Notes: a model not told the origin generated them from the letters alone. A stretch of DNA of 64,000 nt from Roseitranquillus sediminis (GCF_016918935.1 NZ_JAFFOB010000018.1:197915-261914); one strand, 5' to 3'; shown: positions 34,957-46,228, numbered from the stretch's first letter. Translations and numbers: made by a program.

Positions 34957-35787
34957 ATGAAGACGATACTCGTCCCGGTTGAACAGCACGAGCAGGCGGA
35001 CGTCGGACCCCGGCTCGCCGCGATGACGGCCCTGCGCTACGAGAGCCTCGTGGAGGCCTTCGCGCTCCGGCCGCCGCCGCGGCCTGCGCTCGACTGGGAT
35101 CCTGCCAGCGCGGCGATGCTCGAGGATTCGCGCCGCGACGACGACCGCAATCGCGCGGAGGCGTACGCGGTTCTTGCCGGCATCATGGCCGACGTGGGCC
35201 TCAAGGAAACGGTGGCGGACGGCGAGGCGCCTGGTTGGGTCTGGAACGAGCAGCCGCTCGCGGGCGACAACTTCCTCGGCAGCCGGGGCCGCGCGTTCGA
35301 CCTGACAGTGGTGGGCCAGCCGCGGCAGAACGGCAGCTCGATCACCACGCTTGAAGCCGCGCTCTTTGACAGCGGCGGACCCATCCTGATCGCGCCGACC
35401 GCTCCGATCGGGGATTTCGGCCGCGATGTCGTCGTCGTCTGGAACGGCAGCAGCGAAACTGCCCGCACCATCGCCTTCGCACTTCCGATACTTCGCCGGG
35501 CCGAGCGGGTGACGATCCTCGCCGACGACGGCGAGCTCGGTCATGCCCCCTCCGGTCAGATGGTGCGTCGCCGGCTGGCGCGTCAGGGCATCGCGGCGGA
35601 TCTGCAGCTTCTGGAGGGCGGTCGCATCCGCTCGGGCGAGACCATCCTCGACCGCGCCGCCGGGCTGAACTGCGACCTGCTGGTCAAGGGCGCCTACACC
35701 CAGAGCCGCATCCGCCAGATGATCTTCGGCGGCGCGACCAAGCACACGCTTGCCCACGCCACCGTGCCGGTGTTCATGGCCCATTGA
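34957..35787 (+). CDS. Universal stress protein, two-domain (UspA family)
   Basis: A 276-residue cytoplasmic protein with two tandem Usp folds. The first (about 1-140) begins KTILVPVEQHEQ and has lost much of its nucleotide site. The second (about 150-276) has VVVVWNGSSETARTI and ends with LLVKGAYTQSRIRQMIFGG and HATVPVFMAH, a G-x2-x9-G(S/T)-type loop in degenerate form. ATP binding is possible in the second half only. It converges with a second Usp gene 16 bases away. Confidence 0.9.
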   Translation: MKTILVPVEQHEQADVGPRLAAMTALRYESLVEAFALRPPPRPALDWDPASAAMLEDSRRDDDRNRAEAYAVLAGIMADVGLKETVADGEAPGWVWNEQPLAGDNFLGSRGRAFDLTVVGQPRQNGSSITTLEAALFDSGGPILIAPTAPIGDFGRDVVVVWNGSSETARTIAFALPILRRAERVTILADDGELGHAPSGQMVRRRLARQGIAADLQLLEGGRIRSGETILDRAAGLNCDLLVKGAYTQSRIRQMIFGGATKHTLAHATVPVFMAH

Positions 35788-35803
35788 CGGGCGCGGCCCC
35801 ACC

Positions 35804-37625
<1,822 letters not shown>

Positions 37626-37683
37626 AGCCGAAAGCTCTTGCAAAGGCGCGCTGCAGCGATAGCGGCAGATCCGCGTCGGCGCC

Positions 37684-38385
37684 TCACTCGTCTGCCGCGT
37701 CGCCCTCGTGCATCTGGCGCGACAGCCGCTCGGCCGCGGCCATCGTCGCAGTGACGGCGCGCTCCACGTCCAGATCCTCCATCGCCACGACGCCGATGCT
37801 GGCCTCCAGCCCCGGATGCAGCCGCGGGGAGAGGCGCAGGGCCGCCGCAACCCCGACCGCTCCGGGCTGAAGCTGGCCGCGCGTCACGCTGTAGCCCCTG
37901 CTCCGCGCCTCCTGCACCGAGGGCGGTTCGTCCGTACGCTCCGGCCGTGCCGCGAGTATGGCCACGCCAGCCGCACCTACGCCGATCGGATGCCGGCGGC
38001 CCGTGCGATAGCCGACATTGACAAAGGGGCGGTCGGACTCCGCCGTCGCGATCGCCACGCAGTCATCGCCCTGCGCCACCGAGAGGAAGGCGGTCGCCGC
38101 CGTCTCGGCGCTCAGCCATTCGATCACCGGTCGTGCCAGCGCCCTGAGGTTGCTGTCGAACCGCGCCGCGAGCACCATCGGCCCGCTGCCCAGCCGCACC
38201 AGCCCGTCTTCACCCCGATGGACCATGGCGTAGTCGCCGAGCGTCGCAACGATGCGATACGCTATGGCCCGCGCCACCCCCAGCCGCGCGGCGATTTCCG
38301 CCACCGTCAGGCCGCCGCCGCTCTCGGCCACGAGAGTCAGCGCGGCAAGGCCGCGGTCGAGCGTCTGAAGTCGGGACGGGTCCAA
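37684..38385 (-). CDS. IclR-family transcriptional regulator
   Basis: A 233-residue regulator. The N-terminal winged helix-turn-helix (about 5-65) has LTVAEIAARLGVARAIAYRI, and the C-terminal IclR effector domain (about 80-225) contains GVGAAGVAILAARPE and GVAAALRLSPRLHPGLEASI. It is divergent from the P450-TRAP operon across 97 bases that contain a 15-base palindrome, so it probably controls that operon in response to the imported compound or its oxidation product. Confidence 0.88.
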   Translation of the reverse strand: MDPSRLQTLDRGLAALTLVAESGGGLTVAEIAARLGVARAIAYRIVATLGDYAMVHRGEDGLVRLGSGPMVLAARFDSNLRALARPVIEWLSAETAATAFLSVAQGDDCVAIATAESDRPFVNVGYRTGRRHPIGVGAAGVAILAARPERTDEPPSVQEARSRGYSVTRGQLQPGAVGVAAALRLSPRLHPGLEASIGVVAMEDLDVERAVTATMAAAERLSRQMHEGDAADE

Positions 38386-38443
38386 ACCACCTCCGTTGAC
38401 AGGCGCAGCCGTTCCACTCTAGCCTCGTTATCCGGACATGAGA

Positions 38444-38458
38444 GTCCGATAATCGGAC
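38444..38458. promoter_or_regulatory. Candidate IclR operator
   Basis: GTCCGA-TAA-TCGGAC is a perfect 15-base inverted repeat lying 24 bases before the P450 start. A related half-site (TCCGGAC, 38431-38437) lies just to the left. IclR proteins bind short palindromes of this size, so this is the likely site for the divergent regulator. The assignment is inferred from symmetry and position. Confidence 0.5.
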
Positions 38459-38482
38459 AGCGCCGTCAACGGGGAGGGTGGA

Positions 38483-40780
38483 GTGACAGCGACAGCCGCT
38501 TCTTCAGCGCCCGCGGCCGCTGGATGCCCGGTCTCCGATCGCGCGGCCGCCTTCGATCCGTTCGACGCCGCCTACCAGACAGACCCGGCCGCCGCGCTCG
38601 TCTGGGCGCGGGAGGAGGAGCCGGTCTTCTACGCACCAAGACTCGGCTACTGGGTCGTCACGCGCTACGACGATGTGAAGGCAATCTTCCGCGACCCGAT
38701 CCTCTTCTCGCCCCGCATCGCGCTCGAGAAGATCACGCCGGTCGGTCAGGAGGCGCAAGACGTGCTCGCCTCCTACGGCTACGCGATGAACCGGACGCTG
38801 GTGAACGAGGACGAGCCCGCGCACATGGAGCGCCGGCGGGCGCTGATGGAGCACTTCATCCCCGAGAACCTAGCCCGGCGCGAGGCCACGATCCGGCGGC
38901 TGACGCGCGAGAAGGTCGATGCCTTCATCGACCGCGGCCGCGCCGACCTGATGGACGAGATGCTGTGGGAGATCCCGCTGACGGTGGCGCTCGACTTCCT
39001 CGGCGTGCCGGAAGAGGACATGGCGCGCCTGCGCGCGTTCTCAGTGGCTCACACCGTCAACACCTGGGGCCGCCCGACGCCGGAGCAGCAGGTGGAGGTC
39101 GCGCACGCGGTGGGCCGGTTCTGGCGCTTCGCGGGCGAGGTGCTGGAGCGGATGCGGGCCAACCCCGACGGCCCCGGCTGGATGCACTACGCGATCCGCC
39201 GCAATGCCGAGATGCCGGAGGTCGTGACCGACAGCTACCTGCACTCGATGATGATGGCGATCATCGTGGCGGCGCACGAGACGACGGCGCTGGCCTCGGC
39301 CAATGCGATGAAGGCGCTACTGGCGGACCGGGCGGCCTGGGACCGGCTCTGCGCCGACCCCGCATTGATCCCGAACGCGGTGGAGGAGTGCCTGCGCGCG
39401 GTGGGGTCGGTCGTGGCATGGCGGCGGCAGACGACGGCGCCGGCGCGCGTCGGGGGCGTGGACATCCCCAAGGGGGCGAAGCTCCTGCTGGTGCAGGCGT
39501 CGGCCAACCGCGACCCGCGCCACTTCGAGGACGGCGAGACGCTGGACATTTGGCGCGACAACGCGGTCGACCACCTGACGTTCGGTTACGGCGCGCACCA
39601 GTGCATGGGCAAGAACATCGCCCGGATGGAGATGCGCATCTTCGTCGAGGAGTTCACGCGCCGCCTGCCGCACATGCGGCTGGCCGAGCAGGCGTTCACC
39701 TATCTGCCCAACACCTCGTTTCGCGGCCCGGACCACGTCTGGGTCGAATGGGACCCGGCTGAGAACCCGGAGCGGCGCGACCCGTCGCTGCGCGAGGGCG
39801 GGCGGTCGTTCCCGATCGGCGCGCCGCTGCGCAAGGACATCGCGCGGACGGTGCGGGTGGTCGAAGTCAGGCAGGAAGCCGAGGGCGTTCTTGGTGTCGT
39901 GCTGGAGGACCGGGCCGGGCGACTGCCGGACTGGAGTGCAGGCGCGCATGTCGAGATCGAGATTGACGGAACGGCGCGGTACTATTCGCTCTGCGGTCCG
40001 GCGGGCGACGGGCGTGCAACGGTGGCGATCCTGCGCGAGGAGGGCGGGCGCGGCGGCTCGCGCCTCTTCCACGAGCGGCTGAGGCCGGGGGTGGAGATCA
40101 AGCTGCGCGGGCCGCGCAACCACTTCCGCCTCGACGAGGGGGTGACGCGACATGTCCTGATCGCGGGCGGCATCGGCATCACGCCGGTCCTCGCGATGGC
40201 TGACCGGCTGAAGGCGCTGGGGCGGGACTATGAGCTGCACTATGCGGGGCGGTCCAGGGGGACGATGGCGTTCCTCTACCGGATCGCGCGGGATCATGGG
40301 GAGAGGGCGACGTTGTACCCCAGCGACGAAGGGCGTCGTGCGGATCTCGCGGCGCTGATTTCCAGTCGAGGCGACGGCGGACAAATCTGCGCCTGTGGCC
40401 CCGACCGGATGATCGAGGCGCTCAAGGAGCTGACGGCCGACCTGCCGCCCGGCGCCTTCGCCTTCGAGCACTTCACCGGCGGCGACGTGGCGCTGGACCC
40501 GGCGAAGGAACAGGGCTTCGACGTCGAGCTGGTGGACTCGGGCCTCAGCCTGCACGTCCCGCCGGACCGGACGCTGTTGTCGGTGCTGCGCGGCGCGGGG
40601 ATCGACCTGCCCTCGGACTGCGAGGAGGGGCTCTGCGGCACCTGCGAATGCGCCGTCGTCACCGGTGAAGTCGACCATCGCGACAAGGTGCTGAGCGCCG
40701 CCGAGCGTGCGGCGGGGGACCGGATGATGACCTGCTGCTCGCGTTCGAGGGATGGCCAAATGCTCAGGATCGCCGTCTGA
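38483..40780 (+). CDS. Self-sufficient cytochrome P450 (CYP116B type: P450-FMN reductase-[2Fe-2S])
   Basis: A 765-residue monooxygenase with its whole electron chain in one polypeptide. The haem domain (about 1-430) has I-helix AAHETT at 263-268, the ExxR pair E302/R305, and haem ligand C374 in FGYGAHQCMGKNIAR. The reductase (about 445-670) is of the phthalate dioxygenase reductase type, with RYYSL for FMN near 502 and GGIGITPVLAMADRL plus CACGPDRMI for NAD(P)H. The C-terminal ferredoxin has ligands C713, C718, C721 and C751. Order and length match CYP116B (P450RhF). The start is GTG 38483 behind GGGGAGGGTGGA. It is probably co-transcribed with a TRAP importer. Confidence 0.96.
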   Translation: MTATAASSAPAAAGCPVSDRAAAFDPFDAAYQTDPAAALVWAREEEPVFYAPRLGYWVVTRYDDVKAIFRDPILFSPRIALEKITPVGQEAQDVLASYGYAMNRTLVNEDEPAHMERRRALMEHFIPENLARREATIRRLTREKVDAFIDRGRADLMDEMLWEIPLTVALDFLGVPEEDMARLRAFSVAHTVNTWGRPTPEQQVEVAHAVGRFWRFAGEVLERMRANPDGPGWMHYAIRRNAEMPEVVTDSYLHSMMMAIIVAAHETTALASANAMKALLADRAAWDRLCADPALIPNAVEECLRAVGSVVAWRRQTTAPARVGGVDIPKGAKLLLVQASANRDPRHFEDGETLDIWRDNAVDHLTFGYGAHQCMGKNIARMEMRIFVEEFTRRLPHMRLAEQAFTYLPNTSFRGPDHVWVEWDPAENPERRDPSLREGGRSFPIGAPLRKDIARTVRVVEVRQEAEGVLGVVLEDRAGRLPDWSAGAHVEIEIDGTARYYSLCGPAGDGRATVAILREEGGRGGSRLFHERLRPGVEIKLRGPRNHFRLDEGVTRHVLIAGGIGITPVLAMADRLKALGRDYELHYAGRSRGTMAFLYRIARDHGERATLYPSDEGRRADLAALISSRGDGGQICACGPDRMIEALKELTADLPPGAFAFEHFTGGDVALDPAKEQGFDVELVDSGLSLHVPPDRTLLSVLRGAGIDLPSDCEEGLCGTCECAVVTGEVDHRDKVLSAAERAAGDRMMTCCSRSRDGQMLRIAV

Positions 40781-40812
40781 TCCGAAAAAACGAGAACCCA
40801 GGGAGGAATGAC

Positions 40813-41835
40813 ATGAAGATCACGACGAGGCTGCTGGCGGGTGCTGCCCTCGCCGCGCTGGCGCTGCCGGCGGCGGCGCAGGAGACGACGCTGAAGGTCA
40901 GCCACTACCTGCCCACGGTGCACGGCATCCACACCGACTTCATCGTGCCCTGGACCGAGGCGATCACCGAGTGCACAGGCGGCGAGGTGCAGTTCGAGAT
41001 CTCGGCCGCCGGCAGCCAGCTCGGCAACGTCGCGCGCCAGCAGGAGCAAGTGATGGCGGGCGTCGTGGACATCGCCCACGGCCTGCACGGCATCCCGCGC
41101 GGCCGCTTCCCGCGCACCTCGATCATCGACATGCCGTTCCTGACCGACGACGCGGGCGCGGCGACCTATGCGCTCTGGGAGCTGCTGCCGGAGTACCTGG
41201 CTGAGGAGTATCAGGGCCTGAAGGTGCTGGCGCTACACGCCCACAACGGCGGACTGCTGCACACCAACGGCGCCCGGGTCGAGACGATGGAAGACATGCA
41301 GGGCCTGCGGATCCGCACCCCCTCGCCCGCCGTCTCGGAGATGCTCTCGACGCTCGGCGCCACCCCGCAGGGCCTGCCGCCGGGCGAGGTCTACGAGAAC
41401 CTGCAGCGCGGCGTGATCGACGGGACCGTGTTCCCGTGGGACCCCGTGAAGTCGTTCGGCCTGAACGAGGTGCTGACCAACCACCTCGACTTCGGCGCCT
41501 ACACCGTCTCGTTCTTCTTCGTGATGAACGAGAACTCCTATGACAGCCTGAGCCCCGAGGCGCAGGCCTGCATCGACGAGCTTTCGGGCGACGCGCTGGT
41601 CGGCAAGTTCGGCGACTGGTGGGATGCGTGGGACGCGCCGGGACGCGAGGAGGCCGAGGCGGCGGGGCACGAGATCATCACGCTTTCGGACGAGGAGCGC
41701 GCCCGCTGGCGCGAGGCGCTGCAGCCGATGATCCAGAGCTATCTCGAGACGGTGAAATCCGAGGGCGTCGACAACGCCGAGGAAATCTATCGGGCTATGC
41801 AGGACAAGGTCGCCGAATTCGAGTCGAACCAGTAA
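40813..41835 (+). CDS. TRAP transporter substrate-binding protein (DctP-type)
   Basis: A 340-residue periplasmic receptor. The signal peptide (KITTRLLAGAALAALALPAA) is cleaved after AQ near residue 23. The mature start TTLKVSHYLPTVHGIHTDFI and the block GLRIRTPSPAVSEML (binding-site Arg for the ligand carboxylate) with GEVYENLQRGVIDGTVFPWD are DctP hallmarks. GGGAGG is well placed. It follows the P450 gene by 32 bases in the same direction. The ligand is likely a carboxylate that the P450 or its pathway acts on; its identity is not visible. Confidence 0.94.
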   Translation: MKITTRLLAGAALAALALPAAAQETTLKVSHYLPTVHGIHTDFIVPWTEAITECTGGEVQFEISAAGSQLGNVARQQEQVMAGVVDIAHGLHGIPRGRFPRTSIIDMPFLTDDAGAATYALWELLPEYLAEEYQGLKVLALHAHNGGLLHTNGARVETMEDMQGLRIRTPSPAVSEMLSTLGATPQGLPPGEVYENLQRGVIDGTVFPWDPVKSFGLNEVLTNHLDFGAYTVSFFFVMNENSYDSLSPEAQACIDELSGDALVGKFGDWWDAWDAPGREEAEAAGHEIITLSDEERARWREALQPMIQSYLETVKSEGVDNAEEIYRAMQDKVAEFESNQ

Positions 41836-41841
41836 CACTGT

Positions 41842-41868
41842 CGGCGGCGCCTGTGGTCGCCGCCGTTT
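41842..41868 (+). terminator. Hairpin between receptor and permease genes of the second TRAP system
   Basis: CGGCGGCG (41842-41849) pairs with CGCCGCCG (41858-41865) around an 8-base loop and is followed by TTT. It sits 6 bases after the receptor stop and 22 bases before the dctQ-type ATG. It probably acts as an attenuator or 3' stabiliser that gives more receptor than permease. Confidence 0.6.
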
Positions 41869-41887
41869 ACGGCTGAGGGAGCGCGAC

Positions 41888-42373
41888 ATGATCAGGACGA
41901 TCCGGGCGCTTCGCCGCCTCATCGTGGCGCTCGCCTCCCTCGGAGTCGCAGCCTACGGCGCCGCGGCGCTCGTCACGGTTGCCGACGTGATCGGCCGACG
42001 CTTCGGCCTCCCGATCGACGGTGTCGTCGACCTCGTGCAGCTTTTCGTCATGGGCGGCGCCTGGCTTGTCATGCCGTTCGCCTTCATGACCGGCGCTCAT
42101 GTGGGCGTCGACTTCCTCGTGGACCGGGTGCCGCGTGCGGCCGCGGTCCTGCTTCGGGCGCTCGCGATTTCCGTGGCGGTTGTGCTGCTCGGCCTGATGT
42201 TCTGGTACGGCTACCAGACGATGGGGATGCGGATGATGTTCGGCGACCGCTCGCAACAGCTCGGCATCCCGATCGTGTGGTACTGGGCGCCGCTGGTGCT
42301 GGGCCTCGCCGTCTCGATCCTAGGCGCCGCGCTTAGCTTCGTCGCCGTCCTGCGGCCCCACACCGCGCGATGA
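41888..42373 (+). CDS. TRAP transporter small permease (DctQ-type)
   Basis: A 161-residue four-helix DctQ subunit. Family features are VTVADVIGRRFGLPIDGVVD near residue 30, then GAHVGVDFLVDRVPR near 73 (the conserved H-x-x-V-D). Its stop overlaps the next ATG (ATGA), coupling it to the large permease. Together with the flanking genes it forms a P-Q-M operon behind the P450. Confidence 0.92.
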   Translation: MIRTIRALRRLIVALASLGVAAYGAAALVTVADVIGRRFGLPIDGVVDLVQLFVMGGAWLVMPFAFMTGAHVGVDFLVDRVPRAAAVLLRALAISVAVVLLGLMFWYGYQTMGMRMMFGDRSQQLGIPIVWYWAPLVLGLAVSILGAALSFVAVLRPHTAR

Positions 42374-43650
42374 GCGATCCGGTATTCGGTATCGCGGCAT
42401 TCGCCGCCGCGCTCGCGCTGATCGTCTTCGGGATGCCGGTGGCGGTGGCCATGGCGGCGATCGGCATCGCCGGCACCTGGTGGATGACCGGTTGGGGCGC
42501 GGCCGTCTTCGCGTTGGGCAGCGCACCCTTCGAGCAGATCTTTCCCTACTCGTTCTCGGTGATCCCGCTCTTCGTGATGATGGGCGTCTTCGCCAGCCAC
42601 GCGGGCCTCTCTCGGTCGCTCTTCGACGCGATCAACAGCTTCCTCGGCCATCTGCGCGGCGGCCTTGCGGTTACCACCATCGGCGCCTGCGCCGCGTTTG
42701 GGGCGATCTGCGGCTCATCCCTCGCGACCGTCGCCACGATCGGGCGCGTGGCGCTGCCCGAGATGCGGCGGCACGGCTACGACGACAGCCTGTCGGCCGC
42801 GACGGTCGCGGCGGGCGGCACGCTCGGAGTCCTGATCCCGCCCTCGATCCTGTTGGTGATCTACGGCCTGCTCACCCAGGTCTCGATCGGGGCGCTGTTC
42901 GTCGGGGCACTGATCCCTGGCCTCCTCGGGGCGACCCTCTACGCCCTCGCCATCGTCGTGCGGCTCCGCTTCGCGCCAGAGAACGCGCCACGCCTCCCCG
43001 CCTCGTCATGGCCGGTCCGGCTGCGGCACCTCGCGCGCGTCTGGTCCGTGGTCGCCCTCTTCGCGCTCGTCATCGGCGGGATCTATGTGGGCTGGTTCTC
43101 TCCGACCGAGGCCGCGGCGGTCGGCGCGGTCGGCGCCTTCGCCCTTGCCGCCTTCGCGCGGCAGGTGTCGCTGCCCATGCTCCGCGCTTCGGTGGCCGAG
43201 ACCGCAGGACTGACCGGAATGATCTTCTTCATCCTGATCGGCGCGGGCTTCTTCAACTTCCTGCTCGAGGGGACAGGCCTGCCGCAGTACCTGATCGCCT
43301 CCATCGAAGCGTCCGGCCTTTCGGCCACGGCAGTGATGGTGCTGATCCTGGTCTTCTACGTGGTGCTCGGCTGCTTCATGGACTCGATGTCGATGATCCT
43401 GCTGACGGTGCCGCTCGTCGCGCCGGTGGCGCTGGGCCTCGGCTTTGATCTCGTCTGGTTCGGGATCATCGTGGTCACGGTGGCCGAGATCGGTCTCATC
43501 ACGCCGCCGATCGGCATGAACCTCTTCGTCGTCCAGGCCAGCATCCCCGGTCTGCGACTGGGAACCGTAGTTCGGGGCATCACCCCCTTCATCCTGGCCG
43601 ATATCCTGCGGCTGACCTTGCTCGTTTCATTCCCCGCGCTCGTGCTTTGA
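42370..43650 (+). CDS. TRAP transporter large permease (DctM-type)
   Basis: A 426-residue channel subunit with about 12 helices. DctM signatures include FEQIFPYSFSVIPLFVMMG, GLAVTTIGACAAFGAICGSS, AAGGTLGVLIPPSILLVIYG and, near the end, EIGLITPPIGMNLFVVQ. Such permeases use a sodium gradient to take up carboxylates delivered by the receptor. It is the last gene of the P450-TRAP operon and converges with a minus-strand permease gene ending at 43704. Confidence 0.95.
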   Translation: MSDPVFGIAAFAAALALIVFGMPVAVAMAAIGIAGTWWMTGWGAAVFALGSAPFEQIFPYSFSVIPLFVMMGVFASHAGLSRSLFDAINSFLGHLRGGLAVTTIGACAAFGAICGSSLATVATIGRVALPEMRRHGYDDSLSAATVAAGGTLGVLIPPSILLVIYGLLTQVSIGALFVGALIPGLLGATLYALAIVVRLRFAPENAPRLPASSWPVRLRHLARVWSVVALFALVIGGIYVGWFSPTEAAAVGAVGAFALAAFARQVSLPMLRASVAETAGLTGMIFFILIGAGFFNFLLEGTGLPQYLIASIEASGLSATAVMVLILVFYVVLGCFMDSMSMILLTVPLVAPVALGLGFDLVWFGIIVVTVAEIGLITPPIGMNLFVVQASIPGLRLGTVVRGITPFILADILRLTLLVSFPALVL

Positions 43651-43703
43651 GGCAGCCGGGCCTTTACAAGAATTGCCGCCGTCGCAGCACCCCTCGTCGC
43701 CCG

Positions 43704-45215
43704 TCATGTCCAGAAATGGGTCACCGTCAGGATCCACGCGCCCAGCGCGATCATCGAGAAGGCCACGAAGAGGCCGTTCCATTGCAGCCCGACGCGCGTG
43801 GCGCTGACCTTGCCGAAGTAGGCGACGAGCAGCGTCGAGGCAGTATACGGCGACGTCGCGCCACTGAGCGCCCACCCAGCCGTTATGGCCACGACGACGG
43901 CGACCGGGGAGATGCCCATGGCATCCGGCGAAGGCAGGAGCGGCGCGATGAGCGACACCGCCAGTATCGGGTTCATCCCGATCTGTCCGGTGACAGGGAC
44001 GACGAGGAACACGCAAATCAGCAGAAGCGCGGGCGGCACCGCGGAAAGATCCAGCCCCGCCTCCGCCACGACCGGACCGAGCAGGCCGGACCCCAGCGTT
44101 CCGATGAACCCGGCCATGGCGAGGAGGACCACTTCGCCGCGCGCCTCCGGCAGGTCGGTCTCAATGAAGCTCATGCACCTCCGGCCGAGGCTGTCGGGGT
44201 CCAGCCGACCGCTCTCGACGATGATCTGGCCCGCCACCCAGCAGAGCGCGATGGACGGCACGGTGACCATCACGATGCCCTGAAAGCGCACATCCGAGAC
44301 TGCCATCAGGCAGGCCGAGACGACGCCGAGCCCGGCGAGCAGCATGAGCAGTGGCGCCACCTTTTCCGCCCAATCGCGCCAGCCAGGCGCCGCAGCGCCG
44401 ACACCCCCTTGTCGGGCGCCGGGCCTGCGCTCGAAAAGCGTATCCACGAACCAGCCGACCAGCATGATCACCATGCCGGTGACGAAGCAGGGAAGGACCA
44501 CGCCGGCCCACGTGGCCCCCGGCACGAGCGGGATCGTGACGGCCAGCGTGAACGCGACGGGTGACCAGGGCAGGATCGAGACGAGGCCGCGCTGGATCGC
44601 CAGCAGCATCCGCCGGAGCCGGATTGACCGGATCCGCGGGTCTGGCTCGCGCATGACGCTCGTCTGCACCATCGTCCCCAGGAGGGAGATGGCGCCGTAG
44701 ATGATGACGAGGCCGAAGAGCTGTCCGCCGACGGTCAGGGCGAGGTATCGTCGCCCCGGCGGCTGTTCTCCCATGAACCGCCCGCACTCAGCGATGGCGC
44801 CCGACCCCGATGCCGCGACACGCAACGACAGCAGCGCGACGAAGTAGGCGACGATAAAGCCGGCGCTGCCGAACGCCCGATGCAGTGTGTCCGGCCAGTC
44901 GGGAAGCGTCGCGACCGCGAGCACCGCCAGGATCATCCCGACGGCGAGGAAGGCGCGATGCACCCATCTGACGCGCACCGAGAGCAGTGACAGCGCCACG
45001 ATCAGGAGTCCCGCCGAGATCAAGGCAAAGCCTTGGCGCCCAGTCCACTCGAAGAGAGTTACCGCCAGCATGGTGGCGACCAGCGCCGCACCGACCAGCG
45101 GGTGGCGCGGTCGGACGGTGGCGGTGTCGGCGCGTGCCAGTCTCAAGTCGTCTCGCCGCGCCGCACCTTCAGCGACGCAGAGGATCCGGCGGATCCTACC
45201 GACAATGTTGCCCAT
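43704..45215 (-). CDS. Polytopic membrane protein, probable transporter of unassigned family
   Basis: A 503-residue protein with about 12-13 hydrophobic helices. Two re-entrant-like, Gly/Ser/Pro-rich stretches, GFIGTLGSGLLGPVVAEAG and GWALSGATSPYTASTLLVAY, suggest an inverted-repeat carrier of the ion transporter superfamily (as in CitMHS, DcuC or DctM). I do not recognise a specific family. It lies 30 bases downstream of the FAH-family gene on the same strand and may be the last gene of the tctCBA operon, where it could export a product or import a related acid. Confidence 0.7.
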   Translation of the reverse strand: MGNIVGRIRRILCVAEGAARRDDLRLARADTATVRPRHPLVGAALVATMLAVTLFEWTGRQGFALISAGLLIVALSLLSVRVRWVHRAFLAVGMILAVLAVATLPDWPDTLHRAFGSAGFIVAYFVALLSLRVAASGSGAIAECGRFMGEQPPGRRYLALTVGGQLFGLVIIYGAISLLGTMVQTSVMREPDPRIRSIRLRRMLLAIQRGLVSILPWSPVAFTLAVTIPLVPGATWAGVVLPCFVTGMVIMLVGWFVDTLFERRPGARQGGVGAAAPGWRDWAEKVAPLLMLLAGLGVVSACLMAVSDVRFQGIVMVTVPSIALCWVAGQIIVESGRLDPDSLGRRCMSFIETDLPEARGEVVLLAMAGFIGTLGSGLLGPVVAEAGLDLSAVPPALLLICVFLVVPVTGQIGMNPILAVSLIAPLLPSPDAMGISPVAVVVAITAGWALSGATSPYTASTLLVAYFGKVSATRVGLQWNGLFVAFSMIALGAWILTVTHFWT

Positions 45216-45245
45216 GTGGACGGGCGCCGGACTGCAATCAAGCGG

Positions 45246-46091
45246 CTATTCAGCAGCTTCAACCATCTGGCTCTGCTGGCCGAGGCCATCGACCTCGAGT
45301 GTCACGCGCTGGCCGGGCCGGAGGTAGACCGGCGGCGTCTGTCCCATTCCCACGCCGGCCGGGGTGCCGGTGAGGATGACGTCGCCCGCCTGCAGCGACA
45401 TGAAGCGGCTGATGTAGGAGATCAGGAACGGCACGCTGAAGATCATCTTCGCCGTCTGGCCGCTCTGGTACCTCCGCCCGTCGACCTCCAGCCACAGTGC
45501 AAGATCGTTGGGATCAGCAACCTCGTCCCTCGTCACGAGCCAAGGGCCGAGCGGACCGAAGGTGTCCGCCGACTTGCCCTTGACCCATTGTCCGCCGCGC
45601 TCGATCTGGAACGATCGCTCGGAGACATCGTTGGCGACGCAATAGCCGGCGACATGATCCAGGGCATCCTCTTCCGGGACATAGCGCGCCTCACGGCCGA
45701 TGATCACGCCAAGCTCGACCTCCCAGTCCGTCTTCTCGGCCCCACGCGGAATGCGGATCGGGTCGTTCGGGCCGGAGACGGCGCTGGTCGCCTTCATGAA
45801 GAGGATGGGCTCTTTCGGGTGCGGCATGCCGGACTCGTCGGCATGATCCGTGTAGTTCAGCCCGACGCAGACGATCTTGCCGATCCCGCCGATGCAGGCG
45901 CCGAGGCGCACGTCGCTCTCGATCCGCGGCAGGCTGGCGGCATCGAGATCGCGTAGGCGATCCAGCGCTTCCGCGGAAACCGTGCCGGGGGTCAGGTCCG
46001 CCACGTGCCGGGAAAGGTCGCGGATCTCTCCTTCCGGACCGATCATGCCCGGCGCCTCGCGCCCAGCCTCGCCATACCGCAGCAGTTTCAT
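45246..46091 (-). CDS. Fumarylacetoacetate hydrolase (FAH) family protein
   Basis: A 281-residue FAH-superfamily enzyme. An N-terminal cap (about 1-65) is followed by the catalytic domain with IVCVGLNYTDHADESGM, the metal site EVELGVIIGREARY (two acidic ligands), VANDVSERSFQIERGGQWVK and VILTGTPAGVGMGQTPPVYL. Members hydrolyse acylpyruvates, decarboxylate oxaloacetate or isomerise hydroxyketo acids. The ATG at 46091 has GGAGA 7 bases upstream, which decides it over the longer frame. Its place among hydroxy-acid genes suggests it handles a 2,4-diketo or 2-oxo acid intermediate. Confidence 0.92.
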   Translation of the reverse strand: MKLLRYGEAGREAPGMIGPEGEIRDLSRHVADLTPGTVSAEALDRLRDLDAASLPRIESDVRLGACIGGIGKIVCVGLNYTDHADESGMPHPKEPILFMKATSAVSGPNDPIRIPRGAEKTDWEVELGVIIGREARYVPEEDALDHVAGYCVANDVSERSFQIERGGQWVKGKSADTFGPLGPWLVTRDEVADPNDLALWLEVDGRRYQSGQTAKMIFSVPFLISYISRFMSLQAGDVILTGTPAGVGMGQTPPVYLRPGQRVTLEVDGLGQQSQMVEAAE

Positions 46092-46228
46092 GTCGTGATC
46101 TCCGTTGTCACTGTTGTTGGCCCTCCACACGCCGAAGGGAGCATCGGACGGCTGGACGCGTGGTTGACGCCGCGAGACCGCCCTGGTCCCGAAAGACGAT
46201 GGCAACCGGGCAGGCGCGAAGAATCTTG

